From the NCBI GenBank assembly GCA_964535195.1, contig CAZHSI010000007.1, forward strand, positions 10,164-74,163: a stretch of DNA of 64,000 nt, written 5' to 3'. A program made the translations under genes and the position numbers. The DNA is from UBA9339 sp964535195 (GTDB taxonomy: Bacteria; Pseudomonadota; Gammaproteobacteria; UBA9339). Below the pieces are notes generated by a model. The model saw nothing but the letters and a program-made list of their open reading frames with translations. It did no database searches and was not told where the DNA came from. Each line of letters begins with the position of its first letter. Position 1 is the first letter of the stretch. Shown here piece by piece: positions 9,608-19,126 of the stretch.

Positions 9608-10207
9608 TTACCATTTCTTGCTCCATGCGGTTTCGAGCATTACCGGCAAACCACGCGCTAAACAGACGGTGACAGAGGTATAAATAAGGATATTATTTAT
9701 CCAAGAAATTAAAACACCCTTAGCTGCAAATATTTCTGGCCAAGTGTTGACTGCTGGAATAATAAAAAATAACCAAGCAAAGGTTACCAGCTTAATCAAG
9801 CCTGAAACAAAGCGCATCGTTCTACTAGCAACTAAAAATTTTCCAAGATGAGTTTTTACAATGCTAAAAGGCATATTGCCTTGATGGGCATGAGGAGTTC
9901 TGAGGTTATCAACCAAAATGCCACGCGTTAAATAGATTAAGGCAATCCAGATTGGCACTATATTTAGTTTTGCTAAAATCATCCATAAGGTAATCTCAAT
10001 GATCCGATCAGCGGCAATATCAAACAAGGCACCAAAGACCGTATCCTCTTGATGAATTCTTGCAATCATCCCATCTAAACCATCGAGCAAAATGTTAATG
10101 ATTATTAGCGGGGAGGTTAAAAATTGCCACGAAGTATCCGCGTACAGCGCAATCGCACCAATAACGAATACTGAAGCAAGCCGCAGTAATGTGATTAGAT
10201 TAGCCAT
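9608..10207 (-). CDS. CDP-alcohol phosphatidyltransferase family protein (PgsA-like)
   Basis: The product has 199 aa and several hydrophobic membrane segments. The family signature DGxxARx8Gx3Dx3D is complete (DGMIAR, then G, D and D about residues 46-70, with a preceding D of DGLDG). Enzymes of this family transfer a phosphatidyl group from CDP-diacylglycerol to an alcohol. PgsA (glycerol-3-phosphate) is one possibility, but the acceptor cannot be assigned from the motif alone. The gene is 9 bp downstream of ttcA on the same strand. Confidence 0.8.
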   Translation of the reverse strand: MANLITLLRLASVFVIGAIALYADTSWQFLTSPLIIINILLDGLDGMIARIHQEDTVFGALFDIAADRIIEITLWMILAKLNIVPIWIALIYLTRGILVDNLRTPHAHQGNMPFSIVKTHLGKFLVASRTMRFVSGLIKLVTFAWLFFIIPAVNTWPEIFAAKGVLISWINNILIYTSVTVCLARGLPVMLETAWSKKW

Positions 10208-10216
10208 GTGGTAGCA

Positions 10217-10987
10217 TTATAACGTTTTCTCTAAGTTTTTAAAGTCGAAAAGTTTTATATCCATCAGCTGGCTAAGGTGTACGCTACTTAAAGCATGTAA
10301 AATGTTAGCAGGTATTTTGGGGTTAGTTTTACTAATGGTTTTTATAAATTCTTGCACTTTTTGTCGGGTTTGATTTTCTTTAGCGCCGCAGATTCCCTTA
10401 GCCGTTACGGGAAACTTTTGTTCGCAGGCGTATTCGGCAATATCTTTTTCTTGGCAATATGCTAAAGGGCGGATAACAATCAGCTTTTTGTCAGTGGTAA
10501 CTAATTTTGGTGGCATAGAACTGATAGCGCCAGTATAAAAAATCGACATGAGTAAACTCGTAATTAAATCGTCACGGTGATGCCCTAAAGCAATTTTGTT
10601 ATAGCCGTGCTTTTTAGCAAAAGTGTAAATATGGCCGCGACGTAACCGGGAACAAAGCACACAATAAGAATCTTTTGCATTTTCTTTAGCTTTGACGATA
10701 TCAAAAATATTAGTTTTTAATATGGTAAACTCGAAATTATTATTTTTAAGCCAGGTTGCAATTTGCTCTTTATTCCAACCAGCAATCCCTTGATCAACTG
10801 CTAAGACATGTAAGGTGAATTTATTCTTGGCGCGTAATTGGAGTAGCCGTAAGATGGTTGCTAAAGCAAATGAATCTTTACCACCAGACAAACCAACCAA
10901 TACCCGGTCATTTTTTTGAATCATGTTGTAAACAGAGATGGCCTTACCGGTATAGTGTAAAAGTTTACGCTCAGCTTTGCTATTCAT
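10217..10987 (-). CDS. ttcA: tRNA 2-thiocytidine(32) synthetase TtcA
   Basis: The product has 256 aa, shorter than E. coli TtcA (311). The PP-loop SGGKDSFALA lies near residue 34. The CxxC pair is in CVLCSRLRRG, and a third Cys is in GICGAKENQTR; together these bind the iron-sulfur cluster used for thiolation of C32 in certain tRNAs. The ALGHHRDD motif is also conserved. The shortening is mostly at the termini. The related tRNA thiolase TtuA/CTU1 lacks this exact Cys spacing. Confidence 0.88.
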   Translation of the reverse strand: MNSKAERKLLHYTGKAISVYNMIQKNDRVLVGLSGGKDSFALATILRLLQLRAKNKFTLHVLAVDQGIAGWNKEQIATWLKNNNFEFTILKTNIFDIVKAKENAKDSYCVLCSRLRRGHIYTFAKKHGYNKIALGHHRDDLITSLLMSIFYTGAISSMPPKLVTTDKKLIVIRPLAYCQEKDIAEYACEQKFPVTAKGICGAKENQTRQKVQEFIKTISKTNPKIPANILHALSSVHLSQLMDIKLFDFKNLEKTL

Positions 10988-11333
10988 TTGGCAAGTATAC
11001 TGCTAATGCTTAGAAGATAGCCATCGTTTCCTTATCTCATAAAGCAAGGGTTACAATCCATTTTTTTACAGCAGCTCCTAAAATATAGCTCTATATCATC
11101 GCGAGCAAGCGCGTAGTGATTCACGTGACGATCCAGCATTTTTAAGCTTTTGGCTGTGCCTGCGGCTCGCATATCATAACTAAATTAAGTTGCGGTTTCT
11201 CACACTATTGTAAACTTGTGGCATAAACTTTACATAGATCTACTATGGAAAAAACAGGAGCTTTCTCTATGAAAAACAAGTCCGGAGTTTTACCTCCGGA
11301 CTTGAAAAAAATTTATAGACTTGGTTTAAAGAG
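10988..11333. other. intergenic region between ttcA and the beta-propeller gene
   Basis: About 345 bases with no convincing gene. It holds the terminator hairpin at 11278-11303. A GC-rich patch near 11100-11170 contains short runs such as GCGAGCAAGCGCG and looks like decayed repeat DNA. A possible 30-codon frame that reads through the hairpin is not credible as a gene. Confidence 0.6.
11278..11303 (-). terminator. intrinsic terminator of the beta-propeller gene
   Basis: A perfect 10-bp stem (aagtccggag / ctccggactt) with a 6-nt loop is followed on the minus strand by GTTTTT. It lies 30 bp past the stop of the minus-strand gene ending at 11334. Confidence 0.8.
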
Positions 11334-13736
11334 TTATTTTGTTTCTTCTGGCCAAGCATAATCGCTTATCGTTAAAGATGGCGAGATGGTTAGGGCGTAA
11401 ACTTCCGCATCTAACCTATTATCGTTATTATTATTTAGGTAAGACCACGTTGTCGTGTTGGAAGCTTCGGCAATAAAACCGTCAAAACTACCGCCAACAA
11501 AAAGTTTATTTACCCCTGTTTCCTCTCCTGTTGAAATTGAAAGAGAGGTCATAGCGTTTATCTTTTCTTTATTAATGTCCACATCACCTAAAATCCAACT
11601 ATTATCCCCCTGCAAAATACTAACGCCATGATTTCCACCAGCAAAAAGTTTTGCTTCTGTATAGGTATAGCTTACATCTGGGATGTTTAGGGCATAAACA
11701 TAATCCAAAGCAGAAAGATCTTCCCACCCGCCACTTCCCTGGGTATTTATCCTTTTAACAAATGATTCAAATTCGCCACCGGCATATAAATTGGACTCAT
11801 TATCATGGGTAAGAGCATAAACAGATTCACCGAAGTTGGAACCAAGACTTGTCCATCCATCTCCTTGGCTCCAACTGGCTATTGCTGTTGATGTTGCGCT
11901 GCCCTCCTCCGCTCCTTCATTGGAAGTTAAGTTGAACCATCCGCCCACATATAACTTGTCACCGATACTTGTAAGAGCAAACACCCCATCTCCACCCTCG
12001 CTAAGACCGTCTCTCAAGACTTCCCAACGGTGTCCGTTAATAATTTTCCGACGAGCAATGAAATTTAAATTATTGTTGTCTATATTTGTAAATGATCCCC
12101 CTGCATAGAGGTAACCACCTATGCTGGTTAAAGCATATACGGAGCCATCTGGTTGCCCTAAATCTGACCATTCTGCACCGTTCCATCTTTTCATAAGATA
12201 GTCGCCTCCTACATAGAGATCCCCTTTGGCCACGGTTAAGGCATGAACAGAATTGAATTCCACATTTTCTGATAGTGAATCCTCCGACGCTAATGGTGAC
12301 CACGTTGAACCATCCCATTTGCCAATATGGTTGGGCAAGAGTAACGACTCCTCTTCTTCGCCCTGTGTCGTATCATTAAAATCACCACCAGCGTAAAGTG
12401 CTTTATCGTAGCTGGCTTTAAAGGTACAATCACCTTCATAAAATTCTTCTAATTTTCTTGTTTCTATTTTTCCCTTAGCCTTAACAACTTCTGTCCCACT
12501 CACAGCTACTTTAATTGTGTCGTTGTCAGCGCGTGGTGTTAAATCAAAATCAGTATTGTCTGCTTTTTTACTATTTGCTTTAAGCCAAACCAAGCAGTGT
12601 TTCCCTGGACTTAATTTATTTGGACAGTTAGTAGTATAACCATCACAGTTTGTAGCATCTGAAGGACAATACGCTACCCGAGGGTCACGTCCTTCTGCTA
12701 AGGTTCCTGACACTGCTATGCCAGTTATATTTATGTCACCCCAACCTTCAGCAGTTGCAGTATCTGGAGCAGCATTGATGATTTTAATAGCCTTATATAC
12801 TAAATGATTATCACTATCTTGATTGGGGGCAATTGACAAGCCACCAGCGGCTAATATATTTTCAAGATAAGTAGTAACGTTTAATCCTGAAGCTTTTATT
12901 ATCCCCCAGTCTCCGATGTGGTTATCTTTGACGTTTAGAACGAAACTGCAGGTTCCACCATTTGCCCCCACAGTGCCACGACAATTATTTTGTAACTCAA
13001 CATAATCTTCGCTGCCAGTTGTTGGGTCACTTTTACTATCAAACATTGTTTGCCAACTTACGCCAGCATTTTGCCAATTAAATTTACCAGTATTTTTAAA
13101 TTGGTATGTTACTGTTTGCGACTCTGGTTGTGATCTCTCACCATATGATAAATAAGGCAATATGATATCCTTATCCTTAGCTATTAGAGTTATTGGCTCT
13201 TTATTTGCATCATACAATTCTAAGGTAGCAGAAGCGACACTTACATAAGTTGTTATTGATTTAGTGGTTGCGCCATTATTGTAAGTAATAGTAGCCCCCC
13301 CCTGGCCGTAAGAATTTACGCTATTAGCTGTTAAGGGAACTTTACATGTTGCTTGTGATGCTACTGCTTGACATGCGCCAAGATCGCCTACACTAACATC
13401 GTGGATATTATTATCTAACATCACCCCTACTATTTTTACAGTTTTATCCTTTGAGATGTTTGTTATTACTAGATCTTGTGGTTCTTTTGGGGCACTAAGG
13501 AGAACTTGATTTGCTTTTATATCTACAGTTTTATCTGAATTTTTATCCTGAGCTTTGTTAGGGTTGTCACTATCTTTACTAGAAAACATCGCAATTATCG
13601 CGCCCGCAAGACCAATCGTGGTAACAGTTGCCGCAGCTACTGTTGCTCCAGCTGGACTAGCGTAACATGGTTGAAAAAAAGATAAGGTAAAAAAAAGAAT
13701 GGCGCCAAATAAACTACGTTGTACTTTTTTGTGCAT
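11334..13736 (-). CDS. secreted protein with a C-terminal seven-bladed beta-propeller
   Basis: The ATG at 13736 is chosen because CAGGGAG sits 6 nt upstream. A longer form starting at 13766 would add 10 residues that contain this site. The product (800 aa) begins with a signal peptide (basic MHKKVQRS, hydrophobic core, CYA-SPA cleavage site). Beta-sandwich-like regions with paired Cys follow. The C-terminal half has seven repeats of the form LYxGGxF, each followed by a VxALT strand (ALYAGGDF, DLYVGGDY, YLYAGGSF, KLYVGGWF, NLYAGGEF, KLFAGGNH, KLFVGGSF), with a last EVYALTI strand that could close the ring. This fits a propeller of the WNGxxWxxLG type. It is probably exported to the periplasm or surface. 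The ligand is unknown; no enzyme motif was seen. Confidence 0.75.
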   Translation of the reverse strand: MHKKVQRSLFGAILFFTLSFFQPCYASPAGATVAAATVTTIGLAGAIIAMFSSKDSDNPNKAQDKNSDKTVDIKANQVLLSAPKEPQDLVITNISKDKTVKIVGVMLDNNIHDVSVGDLGACQAVASQATCKVPLTANSVNSYGQGGATITYNNGATTKSITTYVSVASATLELYDANKEPITLIAKDKDIILPYLSYGERSQPESQTVTYQFKNTGKFNWQNAGVSWQTMFDSKSDPTTGSEDYVELQNNCRGTVGANGGTCSFVLNVKDNHIGDWGIIKASGLNVTTYLENILAAGGLSIAPNQDSDNHLVYKAIKIINAAPDTATAEGWGDINITGIAVSGTLAEGRDPRVAYCPSDATNCDGYTTNCPNKLSPGKHCLVWLKANSKKADNTDFDLTPRADNDTIKVAVSGTEVVKAKGKIETRKLEEFYEGDCTFKASYDKALYAGGDFNDTTQGEEEESLLLPNHIGKWDGSTWSPLASEDSLSENVEFNSVHALTVAKGDLYVGGDYLMKRWNGAEWSDLGQPDGSVYALTSIGGYLYAGGSFTNIDNNNLNFIARRKIINGHRWEVLRDGLSEGGDGVFALTSIGDKLYVGGWFNLTSNEGAEEGSATSTAIASWSQGDGWTSLGSNFGESVYALTHDNESNLYAGGEFESFVKRINTQGSGGWEDLSALDYVYALNIPDVSYTYTEAKLFAGGNHGVSILQGDNSWILGDVDINKEKINAMTSLSISTGEETGVNKLFVGGSFDGFIAEASNTTTWSYLNNNNDNRLDAEVYALTISPSLTISDYAWPEETK

Positions 13737-14033
13737 AGCAAACTCCCTGTGTAACGTTTTTATCATTTAGTAATAAGTAACTAAAGTCACTCTGTTATCA
13801 CGAACAAGGCGCTTTCGCGGGGCAAAACGCCCAAAAAAAAGCCTGAAAAGCACTAGATTCCTTTGTCACTCGCAATAATGGCAAAAAGAGTTACGTACAT
13901 ACCCCTATACACTAAAAGTATAACTTAAGGAAAGCTTAAAGTCTATTGCTGGTTTTTGCTATTTTTGCTCTTCCAAAAATGCTTTAGTTACTAACCCCAC
14001 CCACATCTTTTGCCAAGCAAAACAGCATCGCCC

Positions 14034-15734
14034 TTATTTAGCTGGTTTTTTCGCGACTTTAGCCCAGCTATCTTTAAGCGTAACCGCACGATTAAAAATT
14101 AATTTTTGTGGGGTAGCGGCAAAATCAACGCAAAAATACCCTAACCGCTCAAATTGAAACTTCTCTTCTGGTTTTGCTGCCTGCAAAGAGGGTTCAACAA
14201 AACAATTTTCTAAGGTTACCAGCGCATTAGGATTTAAGTGAGTTTTAAAATCAATCTCTTTATCTGCCACCGGATTAGCCACGTTAAATAACCGATCATA
14301 TAGCCTAACTTCTACGTTAATTGCCTTGGTCGCACTAACCCAATGGATCGTTCCTTTAACTTTACGGCCGTCAGGAGCATTACCCCCGCGCGTCGCGGGA
14401 TCGTAAGTGCAGTGTAACTCAGCAACCTCACCACTGGCGGAATCCTTAACTACTTTCTCACACTTTATAATATAGGCATAACGCAACCGCACCTCTTGTC
14501 CTAGCCGTAACCGAAAAAATTCTTTTGGTGGATTTTCCATAAAATCGTCACGCTCAATATAAATTTCGCGCGTGAATGGCACTTGGCGCAATCCCATCGC
14601 AGGATCGTTGGGGTGATTTGCCGCCTCTAAATAATCAACCTTATCTTCAGGAAAATTTGTAATAATTATTTTCAAAGGATGTAACACCGCCATTACACGC
14701 GGCGCAGTTAAATTTAAATCTTCGCGAACACACTCCTCCAGATACCCCATGTCAACTGTACTTTCTTGTTTAGTAACCCCAATTCGCTCACAAAAGTTAC
14801 GAATAGCTTGGGGTGTAAAACCACGGCGGCGTAAACCAATTAGCGTGGGTAATCGCGGATCATCCCAACCAACCACCAATCGCTCAGCAACCAACTCAAG
14901 TAATTTCCGCTTACTCATTACGGTATAATTTAAGTTTAGCCGGGAAAATTCTATTTGTTGAGGATGAGGTAACTCTGCTATTTGATCTAAAAACCAATCG
15001 TAAAGCGGACGATGATCCTCAAACTCTAACGTACAAATCGAATGCGTAATGTTTTCAAGCGCATCAGAAACACAATGCGCATAATCATACATGGGGTAAA
15101 TACACCATTTATTTCCGGTACGCGGATGGGCTTCATGCCGAATCCTATACATCACAGGATCGCGCAAATTAATATTGGGTGAACTCATGTCAATTTTAGC
15201 TCGCAAAACTTTAGCCCCATCAGGAAATTCACCTGCACGCATCCGCATAAATAAATCTAAATTTTCTGCAATAGAACGCTGACGATAAGGGCTCTCCTTC
15301 CCTGCAACGGTTAAGGTCCCACGATATTCACGCATCTCCTCCGCATTTAACTCACAAACATATGCTTTCCCTTTGTTAATTAAAGCCACAGCATACGCAA
15401 AAAACTTTTCAAAATAATCAGAGGCATAGTACATGCGATCTTGCCAATCGAAACCAAGCCATCTTACTGCCGCAATAATAGCGTCAATATATTCTTGTTC
15501 TTCGGTCGTCGGATTAGTATCGTCAAACCGTAGATTGCAAGTACCATGATAATTTTTAGCGATCCCAAAATTTAAACAAATTGATTTGGCGTGCCCGATA
15601 TGTAAATAGCCATTGGGCTCTGGAGGGAAACGGGTGGCAACTTTGCCGCCGTTTTTCCCCGACTGCAGATCCTCATCGATAATAGAATAGATAAAATTTT
15701 TGGGGGTATTGGATGTTATTAAGTCAGCTGTCAT
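14034..15734 (-). CDS. glnS: glutaminyl-tRNA synthetase
   Basis: The product has 566 aa (E. coli 554). It is a class I synthetase with the HIGH motif in PPEPNGYLHIGHAKSI, the KMSKS equivalent VMSKRKLL and the GlnS-type C-terminal anticodon-binding beta-barrels. The presence of both GlnS and GltX means that tRNA-Gln can be charged directly. The gene is flanked by unrelated genes and is probably monocistronic. Confidence 0.97.
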   Translation of the reverse strand: MTADLITSNTPKNFIYSIIDEDLQSGKNGGKVATRFPPEPNGYLHIGHAKSICLNFGIAKNYHGTCNLRFDDTNPTTEEQEYIDAIIAAVRWLGFDWQDRMYYASDYFEKFFAYAVALINKGKAYVCELNAEEMREYRGTLTVAGKESPYRQRSIAENLDLFMRMRAGEFPDGAKVLRAKIDMSSPNINLRDPVMYRIRHEAHPRTGNKWCIYPMYDYAHCVSDALENITHSICTLEFEDHRPLYDWFLDQIAELPHPQQIEFSRLNLNYTVMSKRKLLELVAERLVVGWDDPRLPTLIGLRRRGFTPQAIRNFCERIGVTKQESTVDMGYLEECVREDLNLTAPRVMAVLHPLKIIITNFPEDKVDYLEAANHPNDPAMGLRQVPFTREIYIERDDFMENPPKEFFRLRLGQEVRLRYAYIIKCEKVVKDSASGEVAELHCTYDPATRGGNAPDGRKVKGTIHWVSATKAINVEVRLYDRLFNVANPVADKEIDFKTHLNPNALVTLENCFVEPSLQAAKPEEKFQFERLGYFCVDFAATPQKLIFNRAVTLKDSWAKVAKKPAK

Positions 15735-15906
15735 AATAATATAGCATAAGAAAGGAGGAACCTGGTGTCAAACTTTATCGCCTTTATCGCCTCAGCTCCA
15801 AGGCTGTCCAACCCTAAATCATTATCCCCCTCATTGCCATATTGGCATCAAAGTCTAGAGCATGCTCAAACAAAAAGCCCTCTCTTAATGTTTCTTCGTA
15901 CGTACC

Positions 15907-16566
15907 CTAGCGAGGCAGGGGCCTTTCCGGTTCCGCCTCTTTTTTTCCAGATAAAGCTTTTTTGAGGGCTGCAACAAAAGCTTTAACTTTTTTGATAAAA
16001 GCTTTAGGTTGGAATAATTCTGGTAAAGCTGCCGCACTTTTACCCGGCTGAGTTGTGCTACATTCCATATGTTCTAAAGTGGCCTTTTTTACAGGCAGAC
16101 TAGTTAGTGCGCTATACTCACCAAATGAAGCATGAGATATTACATATTCTATTTTTGCTTTCATCATGGGCTTACTACCTACTCCTGTATATTCTGTAAC
16201 GCCGGTACGGCGTGCCCTTGCGCTATCAACTAGATATTCCTCTGTCACATGAAGTTCTGTCGTTTCCCTATCAAAACGAACTGAATATTTAACTTTCCCT
16301 TCTAAGCTTAGTTTAGCTTGTTCTGCTTCTTGATCTAAAAGAATTTCCGAAACACTTACATAGCGACCAACACCCTCATTTAACATTTTTTCCACATCTT
16401 TTTCTGTCATCGTTCCTTCTTCCAATGCGGAAATAAATCCTTCAGATAATACTTGGTCTAATAGGGAATGCTGATTAAGACGAGAAGCTTGTGTAAGATC
16501 CTTAACTTTAGCTTTAGCCGCAGCCTTAACTGCACTCTCCTTTAGTCTTTTAAATACCTGCAGCAT
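15907..16566 (-). CDS. orphan protein, paralogue of the 42.8-kb orphan
   Basis: The product has 219 aa and I do not recognise its family. The N terminus is basic and helical (KRLKESAVKAAAKAKVKD). The middle is a beta-rich domain. The C terminus is a Lys/Ala amphipathic helix with a charged tail. The middle segment (KPMMKAKIEYVISHASFGEY, then VKKATLEHM) can be aligned with the segment PLMAAKATYEISFDVNGH, then VKSVILEHH, of the product at 42764-43558. Both proteins also end in a similar basic helix (KKVKAFVAALKKAL versus DKIKVLFQAIHEEVKTL). No signal peptide is seen. A cytosolic or host-delivered role is possible but unproven. Confidence 0.7.
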   Translation of the reverse strand: MLQVFKRLKESAVKAAAKAKVKDLTQASRLNQHSLLDQVLSEGFISALEEGTMTEKDVEKMLNEGVGRYVSVSEILLDQEAEQAKLSLEGKVKYSVRFDRETTELHVTEEYLVDSARARRTGVTEYTGVGSKPMMKAKIEYVISHASFGEYSALTSLPVKKATLEHMECSTTQPGKSAAALPELFQPKAFIKKVKAFVAALKKALSGKKEAEPERPLPR

Positions 16567-16916
16567 AATATTTCCTCCATGGTGTTTTTAGCTTATCTAA
16601 TTTTATAAATTATAAACTAAACGCACAAATATTACGAACCAAAAAAGAAGCGAAGGCGAACGGTCCGAGGAAAGCGTGCCTTTAAATCGCGCCTGTTACT
16701 CAGGCAGACTCTTGTGAAGCATTTGGGAGGCGCTCATGATAAATTGTTAATATTGTAATCACATAAACAAAAATATTTTACAGAGATTGCCTCGCTTAAA
16801 TTTGTTTAACAACTTATATAGCAGTCCATACATAGGCGGATAGAGTTTTTACTTGACAGTTGCAGCTTAATTTCTTAGAGTAATCTAAAATTTTAAGCTT
16901 AATCTAAAATAACACT
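16567..16916. other. intergenic region upstream of feoA
   Basis: About 350 bases without a gene. The right end holds the feoAB promoter and a direct repeat. The GC-richer patch near 16650-16740 is not recognised as any known RNA. Confidence 0.5.
16853..16910 (+). promoter_or_regulatory. feoAB promoter with an 11-bp direct repeat
   Basis: A -35 TTGACA (16853-16858) and a -10 TAGAGT (16876-16881) are 17 bp apart. The sequence taatctaaaat occurs twice, at 16881-16891 and 16900-16910, across the expected transcription start and just before the feoA ATG. The position suggests an operator. Fur is the usual feo regulator, but a canonical Fur box is not obvious. Confidence 0.6.
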
Positions 16917-17171
16917 ATGACTGAACAGGCACACACCTTAAATACAATTAGTTTATGCGATCTAGAAAAAAACCAAAAAGCTACCATTGTCGCCATTACG
17001 GCTAACGATAAAAAAGCAAAAAGGTTGGCTGATCTTGGCTTAATTCCTAATACACCGATAGAAATTATTAGAAAAACCATGTTTTGCGGACCAATGGAAA
17101 TAAAAGTTCGCGGGATCAATATCGCTCTAGGCCAAGGAGTCGCCGCAAATATTTTAGTAAAAAAATCATGA
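16917..17171 (+). CDS. feoA: ferrous iron transport protein A
   Basis: The product has 84 aa. It is an SH3-like beta-barrel with the FeoA pattern: an ADLGLIPNTPIEIIRK core and a C-terminal EIKVRGINIALG segment. FeoA is a small cytosolic partner of the FeoB iron permease. Its stop overlaps the feoB start (ATGA at 17168-17171), showing translational coupling. Ferrous iron uptake fits an oxygen-poor niche. Confidence 0.93.
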   Translation: MTEQAHTLNTISLCDLEKNQKATIVAITANDKKAKRLADLGLIPNTPIEIIRKTMFCGPMEIKVRGINIALGQGVAANILVKKS

Positions 17172-19105
17172 AAGACCGTAAAATAAATATTGCGCTTGCT
17201 GGCACCGCTAACGTTGGTAAATCGGTAATCTTTAACCACCTAACTGGCTTACATCAACATATTGGTAATTGGCCAGGCAAAACTGTTGAAAAAGCAGAAG
17301 GCACGCTGCATTACAGAGGATACACGATAGATGTGTTAGACCTCCCAGGAATTCGCTCATTATCTACCTATTCTTTAGAAGAATTGATTACTCGCGAATA
17401 TATTATTTCTAATCGCCCAGATTTTATCGCGAATGTTATTGATGCCAATAAATTAGAAAACAACCTAATTCTTACTTTACAGTTATTAGAGTTAGAAAAA
17501 CCGACCATCCTAATACTCAACATGGTTGATCTGCTTAAAAAAAAGGGGATCACCATCGACTTTAAGAAGCTCGAAGCCTTACTGGGCATTCCGACAACAC
17601 CAGTTGCGGCCATTTACGGCAAAGGTCTCGCCGCAGCACTTGATCGCGGCATTACTACCCTGCAGCAAAAACACCCGCCCCAAACCCTAAAATATGGCAA
17701 AGAGGTTGAAGAGCGCATCGCAACTTTATGCCACATGCTACAAAACATAGAACTTAATTACCCCAAACGCTTTGTGGCAATTAAACTTTTGGAAAAAGAT
17801 GAAGAAATCGAAAAAATATTAAAAATCTCCCATCCCGAAATATTAGAAAAAGCCCATATTTTAATGGCAGAATTAGAAAAAATTCATGGCCATAATTCTG
17901 CCATTGTAATTGCCGATGAAAGATGTTTACTTGCTGCACATATAGCGCAACAGGTCACAACTTTTACTCAACCACAAAAAACCAGTTTTAGCGAAAAATT
18001 TGATCAGATCGCTGGCCATAAACTGCTTGGTTACCCCGTAATGCTTGCTATTTTGGGGATAATGTTTTTCATTATTTTTAAAGGAGGAGCTTATGCCTCT
18101 TCGCTTATCGAGCAAGCGCTAGATCTTACCCAAATAATCTTTTATGAAACTTTTGGGAACACCACTATAACTAAATTAATCTTTAGCGGTATTGCTAGTT
18201 TTTTCTCTCTCGTTTCTCTAGCACTGCCATACATTGTCCCATTTTATTTTCTGTTATTCATTTTGGAAGATTTTGGCTATTTAGCGCGCGTAGCGTACCT
18301 AATGGACAACTTAATGCACCAGCTTGGTATTCATGGCAAAGCCTGCCTGCCCTTAATTCTAGGCTTTGGCTGCAATGTGCCAGCTTGTCTTTCATGCCGC
18401 ATTATGGAAACGCAAAGGGAACGCTTCATCACCGGCTTACTGACGGTATTTATTCCTTGCTCTGCCGTAACGGTAGTAATTGCGGGCCTGGTCGGAAAAT
18501 TTTTAGGGCTTAAGTTTGCTTTTGGTTTATATCTTTTAGTCTTTCTAATCATCTTTATTGTGGGCAAAATAGCTACAATCATAACCCCCGGGGAACCAAC
18601 CGAGCTGATTATGGAGATGCCGAGCTATAAAACACCTAACCTTAAAACCATCACACTACATACTTGGTTTAAGCTTAAAGAGTTTATTTATATTGCTGGT
18701 CCCATCGTAATTATTTCAGGGATCATCATCGATGGGGCTCATAGCATAGGTTTACTTACGCCGATTAGTGATTTTCTTAGTCCACTAACTGCTAAATGGT
18801 TAGGGTTACCACCGAGCACTGGAATTTTACTTATTTTGGGCATTTTAAGGAAAGAATTAATTTTAGTAATGCTCGGAACTTTGCTTGGCACCAATAACTT
18901 TGCGACGGTTTTAACTAACTCGCAGTTACTGGTATTAGCGCTGGTCAGCACCCTTTATATCCCGTGTTCAGCAACCATTGCGGCTTTATACCAAGAGTTT
19001 GGTTGGAAAAAAGCGTTATTCGTTACTCTGCTAAAAATAGGATTAGCCCTAATCATCGGCGGTTTAGCCTTAAGATTATTACGCTTTCTTGGCCCACCTT
19101 TTTAA
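17168..19105 (+). CDS. feoB: ferrous iron transporter FeoB
   Basis: The ATG at 17168 (645 aa) is chosen because it overlaps feoA's stop. An upstream in-frame start inside feoA at 17084 is unlikely. The N-terminal G domain has G1 GTANVGKS (the family usually has a GxPNxGKS/T form), GNWPGKTVEK (switch I), G3 DLPG and a NMVD-type G4. A helical spacer follows, then the membrane part with Gate motifs (GFGCNVPACLSCRIM, and later LYIPCSATIAAL). It moves Fe2+ across the inner membrane. It is shorter than E. coli FeoB (773 aa), and no feoC follows. Confidence 0.96.
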   Translation: MKDRKINIALAGTANVGKSVIFNHLTGLHQHIGNWPGKTVEKAEGTLHYRGYTIDVLDLPGIRSLSTYSLEELITREYIISNRPDFIANVIDANKLENNLILTLQLLELEKPTILILNMVDLLKKKGITIDFKKLEALLGIPTTPVAAIYGKGLAAALDRGITTLQQKHPPQTLKYGKEVEERIATLCHMLQNIELNYPKRFVAIKLLEKDEEIEKILKISHPEILEKAHILMAELEKIHGHNSAIVIADERCLLAAHIAQQVTTFTQPQKTSFSEKFDQIAGHKLLGYPVMLAILGIMFFIIFKGGAYASSLIEQALDLTQIIFYETFGNTTITKLIFSGIASFFSLVSLALPYIVPFYFLLFILEDFGYLARVAYLMDNLMHQLGIHGKACLPLILGFGCNVPACLSCRIMETQRERFITGLLTVFIPCSAVTVVIAGLVGKFLGLKFAFGLYLLVFLIIFIVGKIATIITPGEPTELIMEMPSYKTPNLKTITLHTWFKLKEFIYIAGPIVIISGIIIDGAHSIGLLTPISDFLSPLTAKWLGLPPSTGILLILGILRKELILVMLGTLLGTNNFATVLTNSQLLVLALVSTLYIPCSATIAALYQEFGWKKALFVTLLKIGLALIIGGLALRLLRFLGPPF

Positions 19106-19126
19106 GGGTACGTAGCAAAAACCTTA

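Noticed and set aside
11245..11361. Small plus-strand frame starting ATGGAAAAAACAGG
   Set aside because: It consists of the terminator hairpin and the antisense end of the propeller gene, and has no convincing ribosome-binding site.
15735..15906. Small plus-strand frame opposite the glnS/orphan junction
   Set aside because: It has a good GGAGG-like site but an unstructured product, runs into the antisense of the orphan gene, and has no recognisable motif.
16640..16745. GC-richer segment considered as a structured RNA
   Set aside because: No match by eye to RNase P RNA, tmRNA, 6S or a riboswitch core was found, so no call was made.
17084..17167. Longer feoB start inside feoA
   Set aside because: The added 28 residues are an out-of-frame reading of feoA. 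The ATGA overlap at 17168 gives a normal FeoB N terminus.
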